64,000 nt of DNA from Streptococcus mitis (GTDB lineage Bacteria; Bacillota; Bacilli; Lactobacillales; Streptococcaceae). A program made the position numbers and the translations under genes. The stretch is from the NCBI RefSeq assembly GCF_002005545.1, contig NZ_LBMT01000001.1:1882301-1946300 (forward strand), read 5' to 3'. Shown piece by piece: positions 17,289-25,770 of this stretch. Position 1 is the first letter of the stretch; the number at the start of each line of letters is the position of its first letter. The notes under the pieces were generated by a model that saw nothing but the letters and a program-made list of their open reading frames with translations, ran no database searches and was not told the origin of the DNA.

Positions 17289-18745
17289 TCTTCTTCTCCT
17301 TCACCAAGAGCTTCCTTGCGCATTTTGTCAATCAAGTCCATCTTATCTTGCCATACATCACGCGCCAAATCCACTGGATAGTGCTGCGGATTGAGCACAC
17401 GCTTATACTCATCCCAAAGCTTGTCAAACTCCTTACGAGCATAGTCCTGAATCTCAGTCAAACTAGGCAGGTTGTAAATCAATTTTCCATCCTTGAAAAT
17501 ATCCACCAAGAGAGGAACAGCATCAAAATTACGAACGGTCTTCTTGATGTAGGTATAGGTCGGATGGAACATCTTGATTTCTGTCATGCTGGCAACATCT
17601 ACGCCATCATAAGTGATATAATCGCCTTCTGACTTGCCTTTTTCACGACTGGTAATGCGCCACACCTGCTTCTTACCTGGCGTAGACACTTTTTCCGCAT
17701 TATTAGACAGCTTAATCGTATTGCGCATGTTCCCATTTTCATCTTCGATTGCAACAATCTTGTAAACTGCCCCAAGAGCTGGTTGGTCATAGGCTGTAAT
17801 CAGCTTAGTTCCCACACCCCAGACATCAATCTTGGCCTTTTGCATCTTGAGATTTAGGATAGTATTTTCGTCCAAATCATTAGAAGCATAAATCTTAGCC
17901 TCTGTAAAGCCAGCCTCGTCCAGTTGCTGACGAACTTTCTTGGAAATGTAGGCAATATCCCCAGAGTCAATCCGCACACCCATAAAGTTAATCTGGTCAC
18001 CCAGCTCACGCGCCACCTGAATGGCAGCTGGCACACCGATGCGAAGAGTGTCATAAGTGTCCACAAGAAAAACGCAATTTTTGTGGGTCGCAGCATAAGC
18101 CTTGAAAGCTTCATAGTCATTGCCATAAACCTGTACCAAGGCGTGGGCATGGGTCCCCAAGACAGGAATGTCAAAGAGTTTACCCGCACGCACGTTGCTA
18201 GTTCCATTAGCACCACCAATCACCGCTGCGCGTGTTCCCCAGATAGCCGCATCCATTTCTTGAGCCCGACGTGTCCCAAACTCCATCAAGGGTTCGTCTT
18301 CAATAACCGAGCGAATACGAGCTGCCTTAGTCGCCACCAAGGTCTGGTAGTTGACAATATTCAAAAGAGCCGTTTCGACCAATTGACATTGGGCTAGAGG
18401 GCCTTCCACCTGTACAATCGGTTCATTGGCAAAGACCAAGTCCCCTTCTTGAGCAGAACGAACGGTCAACTCCAACTTGAAATTTCGAAGGTAATCCAAG
18501 AATGCCCCATGATAGCCTAGCGACTCCAAATAGGCAATATCACTATCTGAAAAACGCAGGTTTTCAAGATAACTCACAATTCTTTCCAAACCTGCAAAAA
18601 CCGCATAGCCATTCTTAAAAGGCTGCTGGCGGAAATAAACCTCAAAGACCGCCTTTTTATTGTGAATCCCTTGGTCAAAGTAAACCTGCATCATGTTGAT
18701 TTGGTACAAGTCCGTGTGCAATGTCAAACTATCATCTGGATACAT
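17285..18745 (-). CDS. pncB: Nicotinate phosphoribosyltransferase
   Basis: Converts nicotinate and PRPP to nicotinate mononucleotide, the entry to the Preiss-Handler salvage route. 486 residues. Recognisable features are the N-terminal [44 protein letters not shown] and VDTYDT. Start ATG preceded by AGGAAGTAGG. Forms an operon with nadE. Streptococci generally depend on niacin salvage, consistent with this pairing. Confidence 0.95.
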   Translation of the reverse strand: MYPDDSLTLHTDLYQINMMQVYFDQGIHNKKAVFEVYFRQQPFKNGYAVFAGLERIVSYLENLRFSDSDIAYLESLGYHGAFLDYLRNFKLELTVRSAQEGDLVFANEPIVQVEGPLAQCQLVETALLNIVNYQTLVATKAARIRSVIEDEPLMEFGTRRAQEMDAAIWGTRAAVIGGANGTSNVRAGKLFDIPVLGTHAHALVQVYGNDYEAFKAYAATHKNCVFLVDTYDTLRIGVPAAIQVARELGDQINFMGVRIDSGDIAYISKKVRQQLDEAGFTEAKIYASNDLDENTILNLKMQKAKIDVWGVGTKLITAYDQPALGAVYKIVAIEDENGNMRNTIKLSNNAEKVSTPGKKQVWRITSREKGKSEGDYITYDGVDVASMTEIKMFHPTYTYIKKTVRNFDAVPLLVDIFKDGKLIYNLPSLTEIQDYARKEFDKLWDEYKRVLNPQHYPVDLARDVWQDKMDLIDKMRKEALGEGEEE

Positions 18746-18829
18746 ACTTTTCCTACTTCCTTAACTAGAAACCCATGAAAATTTTCAAGAACTTTCATGT
18801 ATTCCAATAAATTAGTACTATTATATCAC

Positions 18830-18838
18830 ATTTTAGCT
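18830..18838 (-). promoter_or_regulatory. Extended -10 promoter of pncB-nadE
   Basis: Minus-strand TGATATAAT with a poor -35 (TTCTCA). It gives a leader of about 75 nt containing CATGAAA/TTTCATG inverted copies (18774-18799). Confidence 0.5.
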
Positions 18839-18860
18839 GGATTGAGAAAAGAGTAACAAG

Positions 18861-19349
18861 CTATTCACCAGTCTCCAGTTCATCCATGTCTTGCTCAAAT
18901 TTTTTCTGAGCCCATCCTCCATAGCTCTTCAGACCAAGATTGCCAATAAAGACCCAGGGAAGGTAAATCAGATAAGTAATGACCCAAGCAGATAAGTATT
19001 TAACGTTCAAAGGATTGTGCTGATAAATTTCTATGTTAAATTGATAATTCTGCAACATCAAAAGAGTCGTAATAGCGAGAGTTACCAGCAAACACCCTAA
19101 AATTGTAAAATGAAAACGACTATAGTAGTTCACACCCAAATCTCGAGCACGGCCGAAAAAGTAAAAAGTTCCAATAATGATAACGATGAGAATCATTCTC
19201 GGATTAAAAAGACTTGGTGCTAATACTGCAATCATATAAGATAAAAGCAAGAAAGCTATAGAGATATAGAAACTTTCAGCCCCCGCTTTATTGATCAGTT
19301 GTTCTTCTCTTTCGTCTAGTAATTGATAATAAAAAAATCTATTTTTCAT
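18861..19349 (-). CDS. Four-helix membrane protein, DUF6773-like
   Basis: 162-residue integral membrane protein with about four hydrophobic segments (near 27-47, 50-67, 80-100 and 118-140). The N-terminal motif LLDEREEQLINKAGAESF matches the charged start of small membrane proteins encoded beside XRE regulators in Firmicutes. It has no catalytic motif and its function is unknown. The ATG lies inside the last codons of the upstream gene (11-nt overlap), preceded by GGGAGG. Third gene of a three-gene operon. Confidence 0.6.
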   Translation of the reverse strand: MKNRFFYYQLLDEREEQLINKAGAESFYISIAFLLLSYMIAVLAPSLFNPRMILIVIIIGTFYFFGRARDLGVNYYSRFHFTILGCLLVTLAITTLLMLQNYQFNIEIYQHNPLNVKYLSAWVITYLIYLPWVFIGNLGLKSYGGWAQKKFEQDMDELETGE

Positions 19350-19812
19350 CTTCTTCCTCCCAAACTTGCTGATTTCTGCGATTTAAGTATAGGATAACTC
19401 TATCCATAGAATAACTCCCAACGAGATAGATGATAACTGCTAGAACCACTTTTAGGGAGTACTTCCAAGTCAATAGACTGACCAGTTCCTCGCGATTGCC
19501 TATGATATCAATCAATAAAATCACTATAGAAAATCCCAAAGCAGATAAAATTCTTTCTTTTCCAGTATTCTCAACAATATCTCGAATATCAATTCCTACA
19601 TACATGCGGCGAATAATGGCATACAAACCTACTCCAATCAATAAAAGTAATTCTGGTGAATAGGATAGAAGCGTTAAATTAAAAATATAAACTTTGGCAA
19701 AAATTTCCAGTGCCAAAAATAGGCACATTCCCAAAAGAATTTCTCCTGAAATCTTTCCATCCAATTTTTCTGTACGTTCATCTTTGATCACAAGTTTTTT
19801 TCTATTTTTCAT
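19339..19812 (-). CDS. Four-helix membrane protein, DUF6773-like
   Basis: 157-residue membrane protein with an N-terminal KDERTEKLDGKISGE stretch and hydrophobic segments near 27-48, 53-66, 88-106 and 118-135. It shares layout with the following gene, suggesting an old tandem duplication. Its ATG overlaps the regulator gene by 11 nt with GGGAG upstream. Function unknown; families like this often travel with a dedicated XRE regulator. Confidence 0.6.
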   Translation of the reverse strand: MKNRKKLVIKDERTEKLDGKISGEILLGMCLFLALEIFAKVYIFNLTLLSYSPELLLLIGVGLYAIIRRMYVGIDIRDIVENTGKERILSALGFSIVILLIDIIGNREELVSLLTWKYSLKVVLAVIIYLVGSYSMDRVILYLNRRNQQVWEEEDEK

Positions 19813-20011
19813 CTTCTTTCTCCCAAAATAGTTGGTCTAATGTTTTTCCTAAGCATCTGCAAATGGACTGGCAGAGGGAAAGACTAGGATTGTATTTCCC
19901 AGCTTCAATCAAGCCTATAGTCTGCCTAGTAACGCCCACAGCTTCTGCCAAATCCCCTTGTGTTAAATCACGCTCCACCCGAGCTAATTTTAATTTTAAA
20001 TTTTTAGCCAC
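19802..20011 (-). CDS. Small XRE-family transcriptional regulator
   Basis: 69-residue Cro/CI-type helix-turn-helix protein (DLTQGDLAEAVGVTRQTIG recognition region, LIEAGKYNPSLSL, DQLFWEKEDEK). It starts with GTG, preceded by GGAGG at 6 nt; no in-frame ATG fits the fold. Similar YozG/YgzD-like regulators usually autoregulate their operon. The two downstream membrane proteins are the likely partners. Confidence 0.8.
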   Translation of the reverse strand: MAKNLKLKLARVERDLTQGDLAEAVGVTRQTIGLIEAGKYNPSLSLCQSICRCLGKTLDQLFWEKEDEK

Positions 20012-20058
20012 TAGCGTCCTCCTTCACATTCTTAAAAAGTTGCGCTTCTTTTAAAAAC

Positions 20059-20086
20059 ATTATACCATATATCTAACTTAATGCAA
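20059..20086 (-). promoter_or_regulatory. Promoter of the XRE operon
   Basis: -35 TTGCAT (20081-20086), 16-bp spacer, extended -10 TGGTATAAT (20059-20064). Confidence 0.65.
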
Positions 20087-20117
20087 TATATAAATGTCAT
20101 TTTGTAATATTTTATTA

Positions 20118-20152
20118 ACAAAAAACTCTACCACCTAAATGATAGAGAGTTT
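20118..20152 (-). terminator. Terminator below the HAD remnant
   Basis: Minus-strand stem AAAACTCT / AGAGTTTT followed by a T run. Confidence 0.6.
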
Positions 20153-20157
20153 TCTGC

Positions 20158-20370
20158 TTATTCATTTTTTTTCAAAAAATCGACGGCATCGCTTCTTTTC
20201 TTAACCTTATAGACCTTGATTCCCAATTTCTCAGCTGCGGTTGTATTGTCCTCACTATCACCTAAAAAGACACAATTTCTAGGTTCTAACTGCTACTGAT
20301 CGAGAATCTACTTAAACGTTACCCATAGCCACCATCATACCTCCATACTTATATAAAGCCCCTCTTTGCT
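20158..20370 (-). pseudogene. Decayed remnant of an HAD-family hydrolase
   Basis: The last 43 codons before the TAA at 20158 read QLEPRNCVFLGDSEDNTTAA and then EKLGIKVYKV, a C-terminal HAD motif IV (GDSxDN) region. In the same frame just upstream are two TAG codons where glutamine codons would fit (K-stop-ILDQ-stop-QLEPR), and further upstream the frame is lost, although MVAMGN appears in another frame. No start or catalytic DxD motif remains. Which HAD subfamily it came from is unclear. Confidence 0.65.
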
Positions 20371-20379
20371 TTATTCTCC

Positions 20380-20790
20380 TTACAAATCCTTTTGGTAATA
20401 ATATCTTTTCCCAATGTAAGGATAGTCTTGTAAGGTAAAGACTTCCTTGTAGCCATGCCTTTTATAAAAATCTGGAGCTTGAAACTGGTAGGTATTGACA
20501 AAAGCAAAACAACAGTTTCGATTCTTAGCTTCAGTTTCTGCTTGCTGCAATAGTTTTGAACCGATTCCTTGCCCTCGCAGTTCCTCTTTTACAAATAAAT
20601 ACTCGATTTCTAGCCAATTTCCAAAAGTCTCTGCTATCAAACCTGCCAGGATATTGCCCTTTTCATCTTCGACATAAAGATTAAGTGGCTCACTTTCAGC
20701 TTCTTCTCTTTTTGAACGGTTATAAGCACGAATCAGATTTCCTATTTCTTGTGATTTATGGGATTCCTTATTTTCCAATCTAAAGTACAT
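20380..20790 (-). CDS. GNAT family N-acetyltransferase
   Basis: 136-residue acetyl-CoA-dependent acyltransferase of unknown substrate. The central acetyl-CoA binding loop is VKEELRGQGIGSKLLQQAE (Q/RxxGxG/A), followed by NTYQFQAPDFYKRHGYKEV, the typical C-terminal strand. Start ATG preceded by GAGGAGG. Stands alone between the HAD remnant and the permease terminator. Confidence 0.85.
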   Translation of the reverse strand: MYFRLENKESHKSQEIGNLIRAYNRSKREEAESEPLNLYVEDEKGNILAGLIAETFGNWLEIEYLFVKEELRGQGIGSKLLQQAETEAKNRNCCFAFVNTYQFQAPDFYKRHGYKEVFTLQDYPYIGKRYYYQKDL

Positions 20791-20852
20791 CTAAACCTCC
20801 TCAAACACTATTACAGCTTGATTATAGTCTTATTTCAATAGACTGTCAAACT

Positions 20853-20884
20853 AGCAAAAACTCACCAACCTGAGTTGATGAGTT
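20853..20884 (-). terminator. Terminator of the amino-acid permease gene
   Basis: Eleven-pair stem AACTCATCAAC / GTTGGTGAGTT (one G-T pair), 4-nt loop, then TTTTTGC on the minus strand. Confidence 0.88.
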
Positions 20885-20890
20885 TCAAAT

Positions 20891-22255
20891 CTATTTTCTA
20901 AATTTCCACTGGCTATAAATCCCGAAACCGATAATCCAGATAGCTGATCCGATTGCTCCTACAAATGTAGACTCTTGTAAAAAGAGGGTTACAAAGACAA
21001 AGGCAAAGAAGAGCATGGTTAAGGGATTTAGGAAACGATAATGGGGCATAAGATAGCCATCTGCCATAAAGTCTGGTGACTTGCGGTATTTAAGGTGAGC
21101 CACCATAATCAAGATATAAATGGCGATATAGACACCTGATGATGATGCCGTAATCAAGGCAAAGGCATCCGAAACTCCTGGCAAGACATTAATAAAGGCT
21201 GCTAGGGCAATCAAGATTGCTGAAGCGATGATGGCATTTTGTGGCACATTATGGCGAGAAAGGGTATCTGCCTTGATCGCTTTTAGGAATGGATTGGGCG
21301 AATCATGGGCAATCTGATACAAATGACGACCTGTTGAATAAAGGGTTGAGTTAAGAGCAGATGCTGCTGACGTCAAGACGACAAAGTTAATCAAGGCCGC
21401 TGCCCACTTGATACCTGCCAATTCAAATACCGTAACAAAGGGAGAATCAGCTGAAGCAAGTTCACGCCACGGAATGATAGCCATGATGGCTAAGAGGGCA
21501 CCACCGTAGAAAAAGGCGATACGCAAAGGAATTTCCTTAACGGCTTTTGGCAAGACCTGACGTGGATTCTTGGTTTCAGAAGTTGTGACCCCGATAAACT
21601 CAATCATGAGATAAGCAAAGAAAACCATCTGAAAGGCCATGACAAAATTCACTCCACCATTTGGGAAGAGGGAGAAATTGTCAGCAATATTAGCCAAACT
21701 TGCTACTCCATGTGGTGTCTTAAAGCCTGTCAAGACCATAAAGACTCCTGTTGCAATCATGGCTAAAATAGCCACAATCTTGACCATAGCAAACCAAAAC
21801 TCAACTTCCCCAAAGAGCTTCACCGCGATCAGATTGACCAAGGCTAGAATGGTTAAAAATCCAATCTCAATCATCCAACTTGGCCAGCTAGGGAACCAAA
21901 ACTGAACATAATGAGAGATAGCAGTGATTTCCGCCATACCGATAAAGACAACAGATAGCCAGTAAGACCAAACCGAGAAATAACCCCAGCCCTTACCCAA
22001 ATGACGCGTGATAAAGTTGATAAAGGTATGTTGCTCAGGGTCTTGGTAGAGCATTTCCCCAACCGCACGCATCATGAGGAACATAAAGGCTCCAGTAATC
22101 ATATAAATCAGCACAATGGAAGGACCTGTTAAGCTGATAGAGCGACCTGCTCCCAAAAAGAGTCCTGTTCCAATTGTTCCAGCAATGGCCATAACCTGCA
22201 CGTGACGATTGGTTAGACCACGCTCCATCTTATTTTTTTTCTTCTTTGAACTCAT
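20891..22255 (-). CDS. Amino acid permease (APC superfamily, AAT family)
   Basis: 454-residue transporter with about 12 membrane helices. The N-terminal MERGLTNRHVQVMAIAGTIG and GTGLFLGAGRSI motifs and FAYLMIEFIGVTTSETKNPR are characteristic of the AroP/CycA/LysP group of proton-coupled amino-acid importers. The substrate cannot be assigned; relatives take D-serine, D-alanine, glycine or aromatic amino acids. Start ATG preceded by GGAGACGAT. A BOX element lies 23 bp upstream and could influence expression. Confidence 0.88.
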   Translation of the reverse strand: MSSKKKKNKMERGLTNRHVQVMAIAGTIGTGLFLGAGRSISLTGPSIVLIYMITGAFMFLMMRAVGEMLYQDPEQHTFINFITRHLGKGWGYFSVWSYWLSVVFIGMAEITAISHYVQFWFPSWPSWMIEIGFLTILALVNLIAVKLFGEVEFWFAMVKIVAILAMIATGVFMVLTGFKTPHGVASLANIADNFSLFPNGGVNFVMAFQMVFFAYLMIEFIGVTTSETKNPRQVLPKAVKEIPLRIAFFYGGALLAIMAIIPWRELASADSPFVTVFELAGIKWAAALINFVVLTSAASALNSTLYSTGRHLYQIAHDSPNPFLKAIKADTLSRHNVPQNAIIASAILIALAAFINVLPGVSDAFALITASSSGVYIAIYILIMVAHLKYRKSPDFMADGYLMPHYRFLNPLTMLFFAFVFVTLFLQESTFVGAIGSAIWIIGFGIYSQWKFRK

Positions 22256-22278
22256 ATCGTCTCCAATTCAATTTAATT

Positions 22279-22383
22279 TATACTCAATGAAAATCAAAGA
22301 GCAAACTAGGAAGCTAGCCGCAGGCTGTACTTGAGTACGGCAAGGCGACGCTGACGTGGTTTGAATTTGATTTTCGAAGAGTA
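22279..22383 (+). repeat. BOX element (boxA-boxC form, no boxB)
   Basis: Starts TATACTCAATGAAAATCA and ends GATTTTCGAAGAGTA, with AGGAAGCTAGCCGCAGG (boxA) and CGGCAAGGCGACGCTGACG (boxC) inside. 105 bp. Such elements are scattered through pneumococcal and mitis genomes and form stable RNA stem-loops. It lies between greA and the permease gene. Confidence 0.9.
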
Positions 22384-22392
22384 GCAAAATGG

Positions 22393-22435
22393 AAAAAGGA
22401 GTGAGTGAAGCGCATCGCCTCCCCACTCCTTTTTT
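22393..22435 (-). terminator. Terminator of greA
   Basis: Ten-pair stem AAAAGGAGTG / CACTCCTTTT with a 20-nt loop and flanking A and T runs; can act in both directions. Confidence 0.8.
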
Positions 22436-22441
22436 CTATTT

Positions 22442-22924
22442 TTAGGCTGTTTTTTCAACCTTTAAGATTTTTACATCATAGCTACCAACAGGTGTTTCAA
22501 TGGTTGCTGTGTCACCTGTCTTCTTGCCAATCAAGGCTTGTCCAATTGGACTCTCATTCGACACTTTACCTGCAAAGGCATCCGCACCAGCTGAACCAAC
22601 GATAATATAAACTTCTTCTTCATCCTCACCAATTTCTTGGATAGTAACTGTTTTACCAATCGCTACTTCGTCTTGGGCAACTGAGTCACTATTGACGATT
22701 TCAGCATAACGGATTTTTGTTTCCAAGCTAGAGATTTGTCCTTCAACAAAGGCTTGTTCATCCTTAGCCGCTTCGTATTCACTGTTTTCAGAAAGGTCAC
22801 CGTATGAACGGGCAATCTTAATGCGTTCTACCACTTCTGGTCGGCGGACCAATTTCAATTCTTCTAATTCTTTTTCAAGTTTTTCCTTTTCCGCAAGGGT
22901 CATAGGATATGTTTTTTCTGCCAT
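22442..22924 (-). CDS. greA: Transcription elongation factor GreA
   Basis: 160 residues. Rescues backtracked RNA polymerase by stimulating transcript cleavage. N-terminal coiled coil carries the catalytic acidic tip region [17 protein letters not shown]; the C-terminal FKBP-like domain ends in [16 protein letters not shown]. The start at 22924 gives the canonical MAEKTYPMT; the frame opens 9 nt earlier with TTG. A perfect 16-bp hairpin separates it from mltG. Confidence 0.97.
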   Translation of the reverse strand: MAEKTYPMTLAEKEKLEKELEELKLVRRPEVVERIKIARSYGDLSENSEYEAAKDEQAFVEGQISSLETKIRYAEIVNSDSVAQDEVAIGKTVTIQEIGEDEEEVYIIVGSAGADAFAGKVSNESPIGQALIGKKTGDTATIETPVGSYDVKILKVEKTA

Positions 22925-22955
22925 TTTTCTCAACTTTCTTCTGATGATATTTTCT

Positions 22956-22991
22956 AACTAAAATTATGTGAAGCATCACATAATTTTAGTT
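22956..22991. repeat. Perfect 16-bp hairpin between mltG and greA
   Basis: AACTAAAATTATGTGA and its exact reverse complement, separated by AGCA. The structure spans the mltG stop codon (22986-22988). It is not followed by a T run on the minus strand, so it looks more like an RNA processing or stabilising element, or a weak terminator, than a standard terminator. Confidence 0.8.
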
Positions 22992-24728
22992 TGTTTGGTT
23001 TAATTTGCTGTTGACATGTTCAGCGACATTACGATCATGCTCCTCCTGAGTAGTAGCATAATAGACCTTACCATCTGTAACATTAGCTACAAAGTATAAG
23101 TTATCACTCTTAGTCTGATTAATACTTGCCTCGATGGCATCCAAGCTTGGACTATCTACTGGACCTGGCATCAAACCAGCTTTCGTATAAACATTATACG
23201 GTGAATTAATTGTCGTATCAATTCCAACATCATCAGCAAGACTAATCTTCTGACCAAGTTTTCCTTGGGCATACAAGATGGCAATATTGCTTTGAAGTGG
23301 CATACCAAGATTCAAGCGATTGTAGAATACACCTGCAATCAACTTACGGTCTTCCGTCTTAGCTCCTTCTTTTTCGACAAGAGAAGCAATGGTCAGCAAT
23401 TCATTGACCGTCAAATTCTTAGACTTAATCGTACTGTAATGAGGTGCCAAAGTCTTGTCCATAGCTGCCAACATCTCATCAATCAAGCTTTCAATAGTTG
23501 TACTTTCCTTGATAGAGTATGTAGCTGGGAAGAGGAATCCTTCCAAACGGTAACGAACGCCACTTTCCTTTGTAGGCAAGCTTTCAAGTAGACTAGGATA
23601 TTTGGCAACTTCTTGGCTGATAAAGTTGTCATCTTGCACTTTAGCCAAGAAAGCATCCGCTGTCAAAGGCTCTTTGAATTCACCTTGCAATTGACCTACC
23701 GCTTGTGCCATTTGATCAATCGTATAACCTTCTGGAATTGTTAAATTCGCAAGCGCAGGTTCTTGAGCTTCAGCTGTTCCACCTTTTTGCAATTCATGGA
23801 TGATATCTTCTGTACTCATACTCTTTTGCAAATTGTAATAGCCAGACTTCAAATCTGAATAATTTTTATATTTCGCATAAAAAGCAAAAATCACTCCGTG
23901 TTTAATCAAACCAGACTTTTCAAGAGTTGAACCAATTGTTTGAACATTAGCTCCTTCTGGGATTTGCACTGTCACATATTGTTTAGATGAAGCATCCACA
24001 GGCTGTAAAGATGACTGAACATACTGATAACCGAAGTAAGCACCTGCTGAAATCAAACCTAGGAAAATAAGTAGAGAAATGAAGAAGGTCTTAAATCCTG
24101 ATTTTTTCTTCTTGGTTGACTTAACCGTCTCACGACGGCTACGACGTGGAGTTGCAGGCATTTCTTCTACAACTTTCTTTCCCTCTACTGGTTTTGAAGT
24201 AGGAACTTCTCTTTTTACCTCTCTCTGAGCTTCTGTCTTATAAGAAACAGCTACCCTCGTTGGGATTTCATTAAATTCCTTTTCTACTTTTCTAGGACTA
24301 ACAGGTCCTGGAGTTGGTCTTGATACTCCCTCCGCTGATGGAGTAGAAGGTCCTTCTTGACTCGGGTGACTAGGAGCAAGTGGAGCTTGTCTTACAGCCT
24401 CTTCTGCGGGAGAAGAAGGCACATCTTGACTTGGATGACTTGGAACACCAGGAGTTTCTCTTTGAATCTCATCTGCTGGAGAAGCTGGTACATCTTGACT
24501 TGGGTGAGTAGGCACGGTAGGAGCTTTTCTCATAATCTCCTCTACAGCTGACAGAGAATCTTCCATTAGCTCTTCTATCGACTGGTCATTTTTAGAAGAA
24601 AATTGGGGTTTTATTGAAGCTAAATCAACTTCCTCCTGATCTTCTTCATGTTTTTTAACTCGTTCTAAATCTCGTAAAATCTGCTCTTTAAAGCTTAATT
24701 TTTCTTCTTCTCTTGACTTTTCACTCAA
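22986..24728 (-). CDS. mltG: Endolytic murein transglycosylase MltG (YceG-like)
   Basis: 580-residue membrane protein that cuts nascent glycan strands, linked to peripheral wall synthesis in pneumococcus. Cytoplasmic N-terminal region of about 210 residues with acidic, then proline-rich segments including three HPSQ(D/E) repeats near 75-135, a membrane helix about 213-235, a LysM-like domain about 245-300, and the YceG catalytic domain with ASLVEKEG (Glu near 452). The start codon is TTG, supported by GAGGAGG at 8 nt. The long variable N terminus is a streptococcal feature. Confidence 0.93.
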   Translation of the reverse strand: MSEKSREEEKLSFKEQILRDLERVKKHEEDQEEVDLASIKPQFSSKNDQSIEELMEDSLSAVEEIMRKAPTVPTHPSQDVPASPADEIQRETPGVPSHPSQDVPSSPAEEAVRQAPLAPSHPSQEGPSTPSAEGVSRPTPGPVSPRKVEKEFNEIPTRVAVSYKTEAQREVKREVPTSKPVEGKKVVEEMPATPRRSRRETVKSTKKKKSGFKTFFISLLIFLGLISAGAYFGYQYVQSSLQPVDASSKQYVTVQIPEGANVQTIGSTLEKSGLIKHGVIFAFYAKYKNYSDLKSGYYNLQKSMSTEDIIHELQKGGTAEAQEPALANLTIPEGYTIDQMAQAVGQLQGEFKEPLTADAFLAKVQDDNFISQEVAKYPSLLESLPTKESGVRYRLEGFLFPATYSIKESTTIESLIDEMLAAMDKTLAPHYSTIKSKNLTVNELLTIASLVEKEGAKTEDRKLIAGVFYNRLNLGMPLQSNIAILYAQGKLGQKISLADDVGIDTTINSPYNVYTKAGLMPGPVDSPSLDAIEASINQTKSDNLYFVANVTDGKVYYATTQEEHDRNVAEHVNSKLNQTN

Positions 24729-24759
24729 AAGTTTTTCCTCCTCGTTGACAATCCATAAT

Positions 24760-24788
24760 ATTATATCTTAAAAGTCTAGGAAAAGCAA
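24760..24788 (-). promoter_or_regulatory. Promoter of mltG-greA
   Basis: -35 TTGCTT (24783-24788), 17-bp spacer, -10 TATAAT (24760-24765). Confidence 0.65.
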
Positions 24789-24808
24789 CCTATGATGCCT
24801 TGTCTTGC

Positions 24809-25303
24809 CTATTTTTTAGCTTCCCAGACCATATCATACCAAGTTTCCCCTGCAAAGGTTGACTGGGACAAGCCTTCGTTGACAAATCCGTGTTTTTCAT
24901 AGTAGGCGATGAGATAGTCATGACAGGTTAGGTTAATGCCTTCTCTCTCATCTTCAAGAGCAACTTCTTTCAAGGCTGTTAGCAATTTCTGACCTAGTCC
25001 TATTCCCTGTGCCTCCTTGGCAATAGAGAGACAGGTCACAGAGATATAGCCACCAGGCTCATGACTATAGTCTTTTATGTCTTCTGTAAAAGACTGGTCT
25101 TGTAGATAGCGGTGAGGGGCAACTGGCCCTTCGATATAACCAATAATCTTACCTTCTTTTTCCGTAACCAGAAACGAGGTCTGAATTTCTCGCAAATGCG
25201 CCTCAAAAACAGAGTGAGGAATGGCTTCTTCAATCGAGAAATTTTCTAGTTCAATCTCAACGATACGATCCAAATCTTCTAATTTTGCTTGTCTGATTTC
25301 CAT
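24809..25303 (-). CDS. GNAT family N-acetyltransferase
   Basis: 164 residues. Acetyl-CoA loop SIAKEAQGIGLGQKLLTAL and C-terminal YEKHGFVNEGLSQS mark a GNAT enzyme; the substrate is unknown. It starts 25 nt inside the preceding acetyltransferase gene, with GGAGG before the ATG. It shares with its neighbour an (A/T)LKEVA helix and overall layout, suggesting a tandem duplicate. Same position between murC and mltG as in pneumococcus. Confidence 0.85.
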   Translation of the reverse strand: MEIRQAKLEDLDRIVEIELENFSIEEAIPHSVFEAHLREIQTSFLVTEKEGKIIGYIEGPVAPHRYLQDQSFTEDIKDYSHEPGGYISVTCLSIAKEAQGIGLGQKLLTALKEVALEDEREGINLTCHDYLIAYYEKHGFVNEGLSQSTFAGETWYDMVWEAKK

Positions 25304-25761
25304 TGTGCCTCCAGATAAAAGGGATTAAACCAAATCATACTATAACCCTGGCTTGTTGCATAAAGGGAAGTTTCTTCATCAATAAAACCGTTCATTTCAA
25401 AATAGGAAAGCAGCTCATCAGGACTCTCCAAACGAATCCCCTTGTACTCCAGCTCAACTGCCACCTCTTTCAAGGCTGCAAGAAGAAGTGTTCCCAAGCC
25501 CTGTCTCTGATGGTCAGACTCAATGACTAAAGAATGTACTTTTAGACATTGCGGATTGTCTAACTGGGGACTTGATAGAATATAGCCTAACAGTTGATTT
25601 TCATCCCTAGCTAGAAGAAAGGTATCCGCACACTTACGGATACTTTCTTCTAAAATATGGGAAGGTTGCTGCTTTTCAGCTGGATAAGACGAAGTTTGAA
25701 GTGCCTCTATCTCAGCCAAATCAGACTTACTTACCTGAATAATCTTAATTGGAATTTCCAT
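25279..25761 (-). CDS. GNAT family N-acetyltransferase
   Basis: 160 residues. Acetyl-CoA loop IESDHQRQGLGTLLLAALK and C-terminal SYFEMNGFIDEETSLY are typical of GNAT enzymes. It follows murC by 9 nt and overlaps the next acetyltransferase gene by 25 nt, so all three are probably co-transcribed. Substrate unknown; no wall-specific feature is visible despite the neighbour. Confidence 0.85.
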   Translation of the reverse strand: MEIPIKIIQVSKSDLAEIEALQTSSYPAEKQQPSHILEESIRKCADTFLLARDENQLLGYILSSPQLDNPQCLKVHSLVIESDHQRQGLGTLLLAALKEVAVELEYKGIRLESPDELLSYFEMNGFIDEETSLYATSQGYSMIWFNPFYLEAQWKSDKQN

Positions 25762-25770
25762 GAGAACATC

